From the NCBI RefSeq assembly GCF_025567385.1, contig NZ_JAOQJU010000018.1, positions 1-64,000 on the forward strand: a stretch of DNA of 64,000 nt, written 5' to 3'. The notes under the pieces are model-generated. The model searched no databases and was not told where the DNA came from. It saw only the letters and a program-made list of their open reading frames with translations. The first letter of the stretch is position 1. Each line of letters opens with the position of its first letter. Position numbers and translations under genes: made by a program. Positions 26,749-33,863 of this stretch are shown here, piece after piece. Source of the stretch: Claveliimonas acetigenes (GTDB lineage: Bacteria > Bacillota > Clostridia > Lachnospirales > Lachnospiraceae).

Positions 26749-27510
26749 TTAAAGACGTACAGAGACGCCTTCTTTTCGCAGATACTCTTTCACTTCCTTT
26801 ATCTCCAATTCCTTATAATGGAATAAAGACGCTGCAAGGGCTGCATCTGCCTTTCCGTCCGTCAGGGCCTCTTTAAAATGCTCCAGCGTTCCCGCCCCTC
26901 CCGAGGCAATGACCGGAATCGAAACATTCTCTGCAATGGCACGCGTAAGCTCCAGATCATATCCCGCTTTCGTTCCGTCACAATCCATGCTGGTGAGAAG
27001 GATTTCTCCCGCTCCCAGCTTTTCTACCTTCCTCGCCCACTCTATGGCATCAATCCCCACATCAATCCGCCCGCCGTTCTTATAAATATTCCAGCCGCTT
27101 CCATCTTCCCTGCGCTTGGCATCTATCGCCACAACCACGCACTGGCTTCCGAACTTCTCCGCCGCCTCTGCAATCAGCTCCGGCGTATTAATTGCAGAAG
27201 AATTAATGGAAATCTTGTCCGCCCCTTCTCTGAGAAGGGCTCTGAAATCATCTACCGTACGTATTCCTCCTCCTACTGTAAATGGAATAAAAACTGTCTC
27301 TGCAACCTTGCGCACCATATCCACCACAGTCTGCCTGGCATCAGACGATGCGGTAATATCCAAAAATACCAGCTCATCCGCTCCGGCTTTATCATAAGCC
27401 TTCCCAATCTCCACCGGATCCCCCGCATCTTTTAAATCTACAAAATTAACTCCCTTCACAACTCTGCCATTATGTACATCCAGACATGGAATAATTCTCT
27501 TCGTATGCAT
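26749..27510 (-). CDS. hisF: Imidazole glycerol phosphate synthase, cyclase subunit
   Basis: This 253-residue (beta-alpha)8 barrel, with HisH, makes imidazole glycerol phosphate for histidine and releases AICAR. The two catalytic aspartates are seen in CLDVHNGRVVKG (Asp11 equivalent) and AIDAKR (Asp130 equivalent). Phosphate-binding stretches VGGGIRT and ASGGAGT are present. It starts 16 bases after hisH. The remaining his genes are not in the window, so this pair is detached from a full operon here. Confidence 0.96.
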   Translation of the reverse strand: MHTKRIIPCLDVHNGRVVKGVNFVDLKDAGDPVEIGKAYDKAGADELVFLDITASSDARQTVVDMVRKVAETVFIPFTVGGGIRTVDDFRALLREGADKISINSSAINTPELIAEAAEKFGSQCVVVAIDAKRREDGSGWNIYKNGGRIDVGIDAIEWARKVEKLGAGEILLTSMDCDGTKAGYDLELTRAIAENVSIPVIASGGAGTLEHFKEALTDGKADAALAASLFHYKELEIKEVKEYLRKEGVSVRL

Positions 27511-27526
27511 AATTTACCTCCTCCGG

Positions 27527-28132
27527 CTAAATTTCTACAAAATTCTTCAGTATCTGAATTCCTGTATCGCTGCTCTTTTCCGGGTGGAACTGGCAGGCAA
27601 AGACATTATCCTTTTCTACCGAAGCATGAATCAGAGTACTGTACTGCGTCACCGCCGTCACAATTTCTTCCTCTGCCGCTTTCAGATAATAAGAGTGCAC
27701 AAAATAAACATAAGGATTCTCCGGCAATCCCTGAAATAATCTGCCTTTCCTTGGGAACTCCAGGGAATTCCAACCCATATGCGGGATTTTAAGCCCTTCT
27801 TTATCCGGAATCCGAAGAATCTCTCCTTTAAGGATTCCTAGTCCCTCCACTCCCGGCGTCTCATCGCTGCGCTCGAACAACAGTTGAAGTCCAAGGCAGA
27901 TTCCAAGAAAGGGCGTTTTCTTTTCTACCACCTCATGAATTACGTCGTAAAGCCCATACTGACGAATCTTATCCATCGCATCGCCAAAGGCTCCGACTCC
28001 CGGAAGGATTACCTTATCCGCGCACAAAATCCGTTCCCTGTCTCTGGTGATTTCCACCTGCTGTCCCAAAAGAAGCATCGCTTTCTCCACACTCTTAATA
28101 TTTCCCGCATCATAATCAATAATCGCTATCAT
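27527..28132 (-). CDS. hisH: Imidazole glycerol phosphate synthase, glutaminase subunit
   Basis: This 201-residue class I glutamine amidotransferase feeds ammonia to HisF. The nucleophile is in GICLGLQLL and the His-Glu pair in CQFHPEKS; VILPGVGAFGDAM near residue 45 is the usual N-terminal motif. It lies upstream of hisF on the same strand and just after the sensor kinase gene, with nine bases between, so it may be read with that unit as well. Confidence 0.95.
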   Translation of the reverse strand: MIAIIDYDAGNIKSVEKAMLLLGQQVEITRDRERILCADKVILPGVGAFGDAMDKIRQYGLYDVIHEVVEKKTPFLGICLGLQLLFERSDETPGVEGLGILKGEILRIPDKEGLKIPHMGWNSLEFPRKGRLFQGLPENPYVYFVHSYYLKAAEEEIVTAVTQYSTLIHASVEKDNVFACQFHPEKSSDTGIQILKNFVEI

Positions 28133-28141
28133 AATGTCTCC

Positions 28142-29608
28142 TTACCTCACATCCAGTTCAAACCAGAATTCTACTCCATTATCGTAATTTTTCACTCCAT
28201 ACTCCTGATGGAATGATTCCATAATCGCCTTCACAATTGACAGGCCGATTCCATTTCCTCCATACTCCCGGGTATGCGCCTTGTCCACTTTATAAAACTT
28301 CTCCCAGATATGGGAAACGTCTTCCTCCGGTATGGGGGTTCCTGTATTAAAAACAGTGACTTTTGCCTTTTCTTCACCTGTCCGGATCTTTATTTCTATC
28401 ACCCTATCTCCGGACACGTGGTTAAATGCATTACTCACATAATTTCTCACCACCTGCTCTACCTTCAGCTCATCTGCCCAAACAAAAACAGGTTCCTTCT
28501 GGCGAAAAATAACACGCGCTTCCTTCTGCTGTGCCAGAATCTCCATGCTCGCAATAACTCCCTTAATCAGCTCTGTCAGATTAAATCTTGTAAACTGTAC
28601 GTCCTCATCCCCGAATTCCAGTTGATTTAAAGTCAGTAGATTCTGAACCATCCGGTTCATCTTTGCCGCCTCATCCATAATAACATCACAGTAGAACTCC
28701 CGGCTCTCAGCATCATCATTTATTCCTTCTTTCAGACCTTCCGCATACCCCTGAATCAGGGCAATGGGAGTCTTCAGCTCATGAGATACATTTCCCAGGA
28801 ATTCGCTGCGCATCTTCTCTGCCTTTTCCTTCTTCTCAATATCTTTCTGAAGATGATAATTCGCATTTTTCAAGTCAGAAATAGCCTTCTCAAGTTTTTC
28901 AGACATAGAATTGAAATTCTCTCCCAGAATTCCAATTTCATTTTCTCCGCCGCTCTTATACTTCGCATCAAAATCCAAATCTGCCATCTTCACAGACAGA
29001 GCCGCCAGCTCCAGAATCGGATCCGTAAGCCATTTAGAAAAAAACCATACTAAAATACTTCCTACCAGAATGACCGTAATGCCCACATACATCAAAAACT
29101 GATTGGAAACCGATACGCTCTCCTGAATACTTGCCAGAGGGCTTCGTATTACAAAATAATATCCATCATCCAAATCTCCCCTCATTCTAAGATCATCCGT
29201 CTGCCCTCCACGCCGGTTCGTCTGGCTGATTTCATAATCATCTGTGGATTGCAATATCTTATCATTTTCAGAGGATTGATTCAACAAAAATTCATCAAGC
29301 TGCTGCCTTAATTCCATGGTATCCGGGGCATTAGAATATCCCTTCTTCTCAATGGGATTCACAATCAGAAAAAACATATTACTTTTTTCCGCCTGCTGAT
29401 ACAATTCATCAAATGTATCCTCGTCCTGCAGTTTTCCCTCCTGCATAGCTTCTTTTATCGCAGTATACATGGCAACAAATTGCTCTTCTTTATTCTTAAT
29501 ATAATATGGCTCCAAAAACCAGATATTTACCGCAAGAAGTCCAACCAGCATACAGATTAAAAGACCAATAAACAGACACAGCATCTGACGTCTTATTGAA
29601 TGTCTCAT
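28142..29608 (-). CDS. Sensor histidine kinase (HAMP, HisKA type)
   Basis: At 488 residues, it has an N-terminal membrane helix (about 10-30), an extracellular domain of about 130 residues, a second helix (about 173-190), a HAMP segment (SKWLTDPILELAALS) and a coiled coil. The H-box is SHELKTPIALIQGYAEGLK; the kinase domain has an N-box VRNYVSNAFNHV and a G-box GGNGIGLSIVKAI. The extracellular domain has no recognisable ligand motif. Its gene overlaps the preceding response regulator gene by four bases, making them a classic pair. Confidence 0.93.
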   Translation of the reverse strand: MRHSIRRQMLCLFIGLLICMLVGLLAVNIWFLEPYYIKNKEEQFVAMYTAIKEAMQEGKLQDEDTFDELYQQAEKSNMFFLIVNPIEKKGYSNAPDTMELRQQLDEFLLNQSSENDKILQSTDDYEISQTNRRGGQTDDLRMRGDLDDGYYFVIRSPLASIQESVSVSNQFLMYVGITVILVGSILVWFFSKWLTDPILELAALSVKMADLDFDAKYKSGGENEIGILGENFNSMSEKLEKAISDLKNANYHLQKDIEKKEKAEKMRSEFLGNVSHELKTPIALIQGYAEGLKEGINDDAESREFYCDVIMDEAAKMNRMVQNLLTLNQLEFGDEDVQFTRFNLTELIKGVIASMEILAQQKEARVIFRQKEPVFVWADELKVEQVVRNYVSNAFNHVSGDRVIEIKIRTGEEKAKVTVFNTGTPIPEEDVSHIWEKFYKVDKAHTREYGGNGIGLSIVKAIMESFHQEYGVKNYDNGVEFWFELDVR

Positions 29609-30285
29609 TCTGTCACCTCGAATTTATATCCCATACCCCATACAGTCTTGATATAGTCACCTTTGTCCCCCATTTTATTCCTTAACTTCTTCACATGGGT
29701 ATCAATCGTTCTCGCATCTCCAAAATAATCATAATTCCATACATTATTTAAAATCTTTTCTCTGGACAGGGCAATCCCCTGATTCTCTACGAAATAGGCA
29801 AGAAGCTCAAATTCCTTATAGCTTAACTCCACTGTCTGCCCATCAATCTTTACAATATGTGCCGCTTTATTTATCTCAATTCCGCCGGCGCTCATAGATT
29901 CTTCTGTACCAGTTCCATGAACCCTCCGCAAAATCGCCGACACCCTTGCCACCAGAATCTTCGGACTGAAGGGCTTGGAAATATACTCATCAACCCCAAG
30001 CTCAAATCCCTGCAATTCGTCCCTCTCTTCTGACCGGGCCGTCAGCATAATAATCGGAACCTTAGATGACTGACGGATCTCTCTGCACACCATCCATCCA
30101 TCCATCTTCGGCATCATAACATCCAGGATAACAAGTGCAATATCTTTATTTTCATAAAACTTATCCATCGCATCCAGCCCATCCTCTGCCTCCAGAACCA
30201 TAAACCCTTCCCGCTCCAGGAAATCCCGAACCAGCTTGCGCATCCTGCTCTCATCATCAACAACCAGTATCTGCAATTTATCCAT
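29605..30285 (-). CDS. OmpR/PhoB-family response regulator
   Basis: This 226-residue protein has a receiver domain with the acidic pair DDE near residue 9, the phosphorylation site in VILDVMMPKMDGW, the threonine in MLTARSE and the lysine in YISKPFSP. It ends in a winged-helix domain (LSYKEFELLAYFVENQG; DARTIDTHVKKLRNK). It leads the unit with the sensor kinase. Just upstream of it lies the 62-bp minisatellite, so any control region is between 30286 and 30350 or beyond the repeats. Confidence 0.95.
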   Translation of the reverse strand: MDKLQILVVDDESRMRKLVRDFLEREGFMVLEAEDGLDAMDKFYENKDIALVILDVMMPKMDGWMVCREIRQSSKVPIIMLTARSEERDELQGFELGVDEYISKPFSPKILVARVSAILRRVHGTGTEESMSAGGIEINKAAHIVKIDGQTVELSYKEFELLAYFVENQGIALSREKILNNVWNYDYFGDARTIDTHVKKLRNKMGDKGDYIKTVWGMGYKFEVTE

Positions 30286-30350
30286 ATCATCACCTCGCGT
30301 ATATCATAACACAAAATTTTGTAACTTTTGTGAAAATCTATAAATATTTA

Positions 30351-30722
30351 TACATTATCGTGCGAAGCACGCCCATGCGGAGCATCTGAATCACGGTATG
30401 CCCGAATGGGTATACATTATCGTGCGAAGCACGCCCATGCGGAGCATCTGAATTACGGTATGCCCGGATGGGTATACATTATCGTGCGAAGCACGCCCAT
30501 GCGGAGCATCTGAATCACGGTATGCCCGGATGGGTATACATTATCGTGCGAAGCACGCCCATGCGGAGCATCTGAATTACGGTATGCCCGGATGGGTATA
30601 CATTATCGTGCGAAGCACGCCCATGCGGAGCATCTGAATCACGGTATGCCCGGATGGGTGTACATTATCGTGCGAAGCACGCCCATGCGGAGCATCTGAA
30701 TTACGGTATGCCCGGATGGGTG
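30351..30722. repeat. 62-bp minisatellite, six tandem copies
   Basis: Six head-to-tail copies of a 62-base unit start at 30351, 30413, 30475, 30537, 30599 and 30661, with a short partial start at 30723. Each unit holds the hairpin CGTGC-gaa-GCACG and a second small dyad ATGC-gg-aGCAT. The copies differ at few sites. One site alternates strictly (GAATCACGG in copies 1, 3, 5 and GAATTACGG in 2, 4, 6), so the array grew by copying a 124-base dimer. There are no spacers, so it is not CRISPR. It lies between divergent genes: the response regulator on the minus strand and the zinc-ribbon gene on the plus strand. Confidence 0.97.
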
Positions 30723-30767
30723 TACATTCTGCTTAAAATGTGGTAAACTGTACAAGAAGTCAATGAG

Positions 30768-30794
30768 CCGTGCAAATCACAAAAAGCAGCACGG
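30768..30794 (+). promoter_or_regulatory. Leader hairpin before the zinc-ribbon gene
   Basis: CCGTGC (30768-30773) and GCACGG (30789-30794) form a six-pair stem 23 bases before the ATG. An extended -10-like TGGTAAACT lies upstream near 30740-30750. Function unknown. Confidence 0.35.
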
Positions 30795-30817
30795 AATACT
30801 ATTTTTGAGGTGACAAT

Positions 30818-31096
30818 ATGAAATGTCCATTATGTGATAATCCATTAAGAATCAGCAAGAAAGATTCCCGGTACGGGCTATGCGACAACTGCCGTGTCAA
30901 ATTCCGGCTGCCCAGAACCATCGTGAATCCTCACGATGAAGAAGAGCACTATCCCAAATACGCGAATATCCCTCCAAGGGAAGTACGGGAAAAGAGAGAA
31001 CGAGAGATGCGCCAGGCATATGATGAACTGCTTGCCATCGGCAAAGAACAGCGGGAGCATGAGAAAAAAAATAACTTTTTCAGACGTTCCAAATAA
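30818..31096 (+). CDS. Small zinc-ribbon protein
   Basis: This 92-residue protein has an N-terminal zinc ribbon with CPLC (Cys3, Cys6) and CDNC (Cys22, Cys25). A proline-rich middle (NIPPREVRE) and a charged helix (about 60-88) follow. Small proteins of this sort are common in Lachnospiraceae and unassigned. GAGGTG seven bases before the ATG at 30818 supports the start. It is the only plus-strand protein gene before 41 kb, apart from the Arc-like remnant at the left end, and is followed by a tRNA gene. Confidence 0.75.
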   Translation: MKCPLCDNPLRISKKDSRYGLCDNCRVKFRLPRTIVNPHDEEEHYPKYANIPPREVREKREREMRQAYDELLAIGKEQREHEKKNNFFRRSK

Positions 31097-31137
31097 CCAC
31101 TTCCATTTTCTCTTCTATTGTGCTACAATAGTGGTAT

Positions 31138-31210
31138 GGGGTATTAGCGCAGTTGGGAGCGCGCAACATTCGCATTGTTGAGGCCAGGGGTTCGAATCCC
31201 CTATACTCCA
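31138..31210 (+). tRNA. tRNA-Ala (anticodon CGC)
   Basis: The 73-base cloverleaf is complete: acceptor GGGGTAT/ATACTCC with the G3-U70 pair that marks alanine tRNAs, a D-arm GCGC/GCGC, anticodon stem CAACA/TGTTG around the loop TTCGCAT (anticodon CGC, codon GCG), and T-arm AGGGG/CCCCT with TTCGAAT. CCA is not encoded. The -10-like TACAAT lies about eight bases upstream and a terminator follows. Confidence 0.95.
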
Positions 31211-31218
31211 TCTGACAG

Positions 31219-31254
31219 ACAATCCGAACACATTGCTGTGTTCGGATTGTTTTT
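31219..31254 (+). terminator. Terminator after tRNA-Ala
   Basis: A perfect 13-pair stem (ACAATCCGAACAC with GTGTTCGGATTGT) is followed by TTTT, nine bases past the tRNA. Confidence 0.9.
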
Positions 31255-31307
31255 GTTATATGATATAGGAAGTTCGAGACGGACTTGTCCCCTTTGTTCT
31301 ATGGCTC

Positions 31308-31901
31308 CTACCCCTTGAACTCCTCCTGCCCCTCCTGCAATTCTTCCAGATATTCTCTTCTCCATTCTTCCTGCTTATCCATCATCCGGCACACGTAGCT
31401 CCACCGCTCTTTCTTGTATGGAAATGCCAGGAAAAAATCTTTCTTTTTCTGATTCCTTTTCTCACGAACAACATTCGGATACCACACTCGTCGCTCATTG
31501 TTGTCCATCATTACAAATGCTTTCTTTTTCGGCATTTTTTTCCCCGAGATATAAATAAATTTAAAGCTTCTCTTTACAACGCCATAACCCCATACCTCTT
31601 CCCAACACAATGATTCCTCATAGAAAAAAGCCTTATTGGTAACACCTGTCTCATCCAAAGTTATTGTACTGCTCTCCATACATATATTACAAACAGCCCT
31701 ACATACTATCCACAGACTTACGATTATCATAATAAAACATGAGGGAATTCCCATATAAACTTCTCCCCTCTCATAAAGTTCTATATTCTGAATGGCATAA
31801 TACATAAGATATACTCCATATATGACTCCTACACTGTAAATAGACAAATTCAAAAACCATACTAACAAAGTCCCTTTTCTCGCTCCTATTTTCATTTTCA
31901 C
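31308..31901 (-). CDS. Tandem paralogue 4 of 4: two-helix membrane protein, possible Rhs immunity
   Basis: This 197-residue protein is the most distal of four tandem copies. Two hydrophobic helices (about 10-35 and 50-72) are followed by a beta-rich domain starting SSTITLDETGVTNK, with WEEVWGYGVVKRSFKFIYIS and a basic stretch REKRNQKKKDFFLAFPYKKE. It ends in an acidic helix (EEWRREYLEELQEG). The C-terminal two thirds are nearly identical among copies, while the N-terminal helices differ. The start is probably a GTG just before MKIGARKG. Genes of unknown function repeated behind a large Rhs toxin-like gene are often its immunity genes; this is inference. Confidence 0.7.
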   Translation of the reverse strand: MKMKIGARKGTLLVWFLNLSIYSVGVIYGVYLMYYAIQNIELYERGEVYMGIPSCFIMIIVSLWIVCRAVCNICMESSTITLDETGVTNKAFFYEESLCWEEVWGYGVVKRSFKFIYISGKKMPKKKAFVMMDNNERRVWYPNVVREKRNQKKKDFFLAFPYKKERWSYVCRMMDKQEEWRREYLEELQEGQEEFKG

Positions 31902-31928
31902 ACAATACTCCCTCCGTAAGCAGATTTC

Positions 31929-32522
31929 CTATTCCCGGAACTCCTCCTGCCCCTCCTGCAGTTCTTCCAGATATTTCCTTCTCCATTCTTCCTGCTTATC
32001 CATCATCCGGCACACGTAACTCCACCGCTCCTTCTTGTATGGAAATGCCAGGAAAAAATCTTTCTTTTTCTGATTCCTCTTCTCACGGACAACATTCGGA
32101 TACCACACTCGTCGTTCATGACGCTCCATCATAATCCAGGCTTTATCCTTCGATATTCTTTTCCCTGAAATATAAATAAACTTAAAAGACTTCTTTATAA
32201 CACCATGCTCTCTGACATCTTCCCACCGCAGCGATTCCTCATAGAAACGAGTCTTATTGGTAACACCCGTCTCATCCAAAGTTATTGTACTACTCTCCTC
32301 CCATATCGTACAAAAAGCCGTACCTACTCCCTTCAGTCCCAATATTATCATTAAAAAATGCGAGGGAATCACCAGACAAGCCATCCCTACACCATACAAT
32401 GTTGCATTCTGAAAGAGACGGGGAAGCAAATACATCAAAAATATTGTCCCTCCAACACAAAAAAACAAACCATAAAAATCTAATAATAAAAGCCCTTTTC
32501 TCGCTCCTATTTTCATTCTCAC
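31929..32522 (-). CDS. Tandem paralogue 3 of 4: two-helix membrane protein
   Basis: At 197 residues it has the same length and layout as its neighbours. The helix region (LLLLDFYGLFFCVGG to LKGVGTAFC) differs most from the other copies. In the soluble domain a few residues differ as well (DVREHGVIKKS in place of DVWGYGVVKRS, and KDKAWIMMERHERR in place of KKKAFVMMDNNERR). The last 70 residues match the sister copies almost exactly, as does the DNA, which suggests gene conversion or recent duplication. It starts from GTG in the context GTGAGAATGAAA shared by the copies, and 27 bases separate it from the next copy. Confidence 0.7.
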   Translation of the reverse strand: MRMKIGARKGLLLLDFYGLFFCVGGTIFLMYLLPRLFQNATLYGVGMACLVIPSHFLMIILGLKGVGTAFCTIWEESSTITLDETGVTNKTRFYEESLRWEDVREHGVIKKSFKFIYISGKRISKDKAWIMMERHERRVWYPNVVREKRNQKKKDFFLAFPYKKERWSYVCRMMDKQEEWRRKYLEELQEGQEEFRE

Positions 32523-32549
32523 ACAATACTCCTTCCGTAAGCAGATTCC

Positions 32550-33130
32550 CTATTCCCCAAACTCCCCCTGCCCCTCCTGCAGTTCTTCCAGATATTCCCT
32601 TCTCCATTCTTCCTGCTTATCCACCATCCGGCACACGTAGCTCCACCGCTCCTTCTTGTATGGAAATGCCAGGAAAAAATCTTTCTTTTTCTGATTCCTC
32701 TTCTCACGGATAACATTCGGATACCACACTCGTCGCTCATTGTTGTCCATCATTACAAATGCTTTCTTTTTCGGCATTCTTTTCCCTGAGATATAAATAA
32801 ATTTAAAACTTCTCTTTACAACGCCATAACCCCATACGTCTTCCCAGCGCAACGATTCCTCATAGAAACGAGTTTTATTAGTAACACCTGTCTCATCTAG
32901 TGTTATTGTACTGCTCTCCATACATATCATACAAAAGAGCCTACATCCTCCCCATAAACATCCTATTATCAAAATAAAGCATGAAGGAATTCCCATATAA
33001 ACTTCTCCCCTCTCATAGAGTTCTATATTCCGAATGGCATAACAAATAAGATATGTGCCATATATGGCTCCTCCACCAGTAATAGCTAAAGCAATAAAAG
33101 ACCTTTTCTCGCTCCTATTTTCATTCTCAC
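32550..33130 (-). pseudogene. Tandem paralogue 2 of 4, frameshifted near its start
   Basis: Aligned with its sisters, this copy begins GTGAGAATGAAAATAGGA at 33130 but reads MKIGARKGLLLL and then stops at TAG. After a missing base near 33088 the normal frame resumes (ALAITGGG, then IYGTYLICYAIRNIELYERG) to the stop at 32550. An open frame without a break does exist if one starts at 33215 inside the previous gene, giving 221 residues with an unrelated N-terminus, but that would discard the shared start. So the copy is either freshly broken, or translated from an internal start, or carries a read error. The soluble domain is otherwise intact. Confidence 0.6.
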
Positions 33131-33157
33131 ACCATACTCCTTCCATAATCAGATTTC

Positions 33158-33751
33158 CTATTCCCTGAACTCTCCCTGCCCCTCCTGCAGTTCTTCCAGA
33201 TATTCTCTTCTCCATTCTTCCTGCTTATCCATCATCCGGCACACGTAGCTCCACCGCTCCTTCTTGTATGGAAATGCCAGGAAAAAATCTTTCTTTTTCT
33301 GATTCCTCTTCTCACGGACAACATTCGGATACCACACTCGTCGCTCATTGTTGTCCATCATTACAAATGCTTTCTTTTTCGACATTCTTTTCCCTGAGAT
33401 ATAAATAAATTTAAAACTTCTCTTTACAACACCATAACCCCATACCTCTTCCCAGCGCAACGATTCCTCATAGAAACGAGTCTTATTGGTAACACCTGTC
33501 TCATCCAAAGTTATTGTACTGCTCTCCCTACATATTGTACAAAAGGTCATACATACTCCCCACAGACATCCTATTATCATAATAAAACATGAAGGGAGTC
33601 CCATATAAACTTCTCCCTTCTCATAGAGTTCTATATTCCGAATGGCATAACAAATAAGATCTATACAATTTATCACCACCGCACTACCAATAACGAAACC
33701 ACTAAAAGCCAGCAGTAAAAGACCCTTTCTCGCTCCTATTTTCATTCTCAC
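33158..33751 (-). CDS. Tandem paralogue 1 of 4: two-helix membrane protein next to rhs
   Basis: This 197-residue copy lies closest to the Rhs gene, 112 bases downstream of its stop codon, so it is the best candidate for a dedicated partner. Helices lie at about 10-35 and 50-72; the soluble domain starts at SSTITLDETG. No enzymatic motif is seen. The soluble part recalls bacterial PH-like (YcxB-type) domains in pattern only: short strands with alternating hydrophobic residues and W-x-x-V. If it is an immunity protein, its place in the membrane would fit a toxin acting on membranes. Confidence 0.7.
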   Translation of the reverse strand: MRMKIGARKGLLLLAFSGFVIGSAVVINCIDLICYAIRNIELYEKGEVYMGLPSCFIMIIGCLWGVCMTFCTICRESSTITLDETGVTNKTRFYEESLRWEEVWGYGVVKRSFKFIYISGKRMSKKKAFVMMDNNERRVWYPNVVREKRNQKKKDFFLAFPYKKERWSYVCRMMDKQEEWRREYLEELQEGQGEFRE

Positions 33752-33792
33752 ACCATACTCCTTCCGTAATCAGATTCCTTCTTTCAATAGCT

Positions 33793-33847
33793 GTGTTCAC
33801 AACACAGGCTCAGTTATAAAAACATTCTTAAGCCGTGTCGTGAACAC
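33793..33847. other. Inverted repeat between rhs and its first downstream paralogue
   Basis: GTGTTCACAACAC (33793-33805) and GTGTCGTGAACAC (33835-33847) match at 12 of 13 positions. A T-rich tail follows only on the plus strand, so as a terminator it would serve plus-strand transcripts; minus-strand readthrough from rhs into the paralogues remains possible. Confidence 0.5.
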
Positions 33848-33863
33848 TCTTCTCTCTTTTTAT

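Noticed and set aside
26749..28132. hisF-hisH considered as WbuY/WbuZ-type sugar amidation genes
   Set aside because: Both proteins carry the canonical histidine-pathway motifs and there are no polysaccharide genes nearby.
30351..30722. Tandem array considered as a CRISPR array
   Set aside because: Units are directly joined with no unique spacers; it is a minisatellite.
31308..33751. Tandem paralogues considered as an insertion sequence or transposon repeat
   Set aside because: No terminal inverted repeats or transposase; they are coding paralogues with diverged N-termini.
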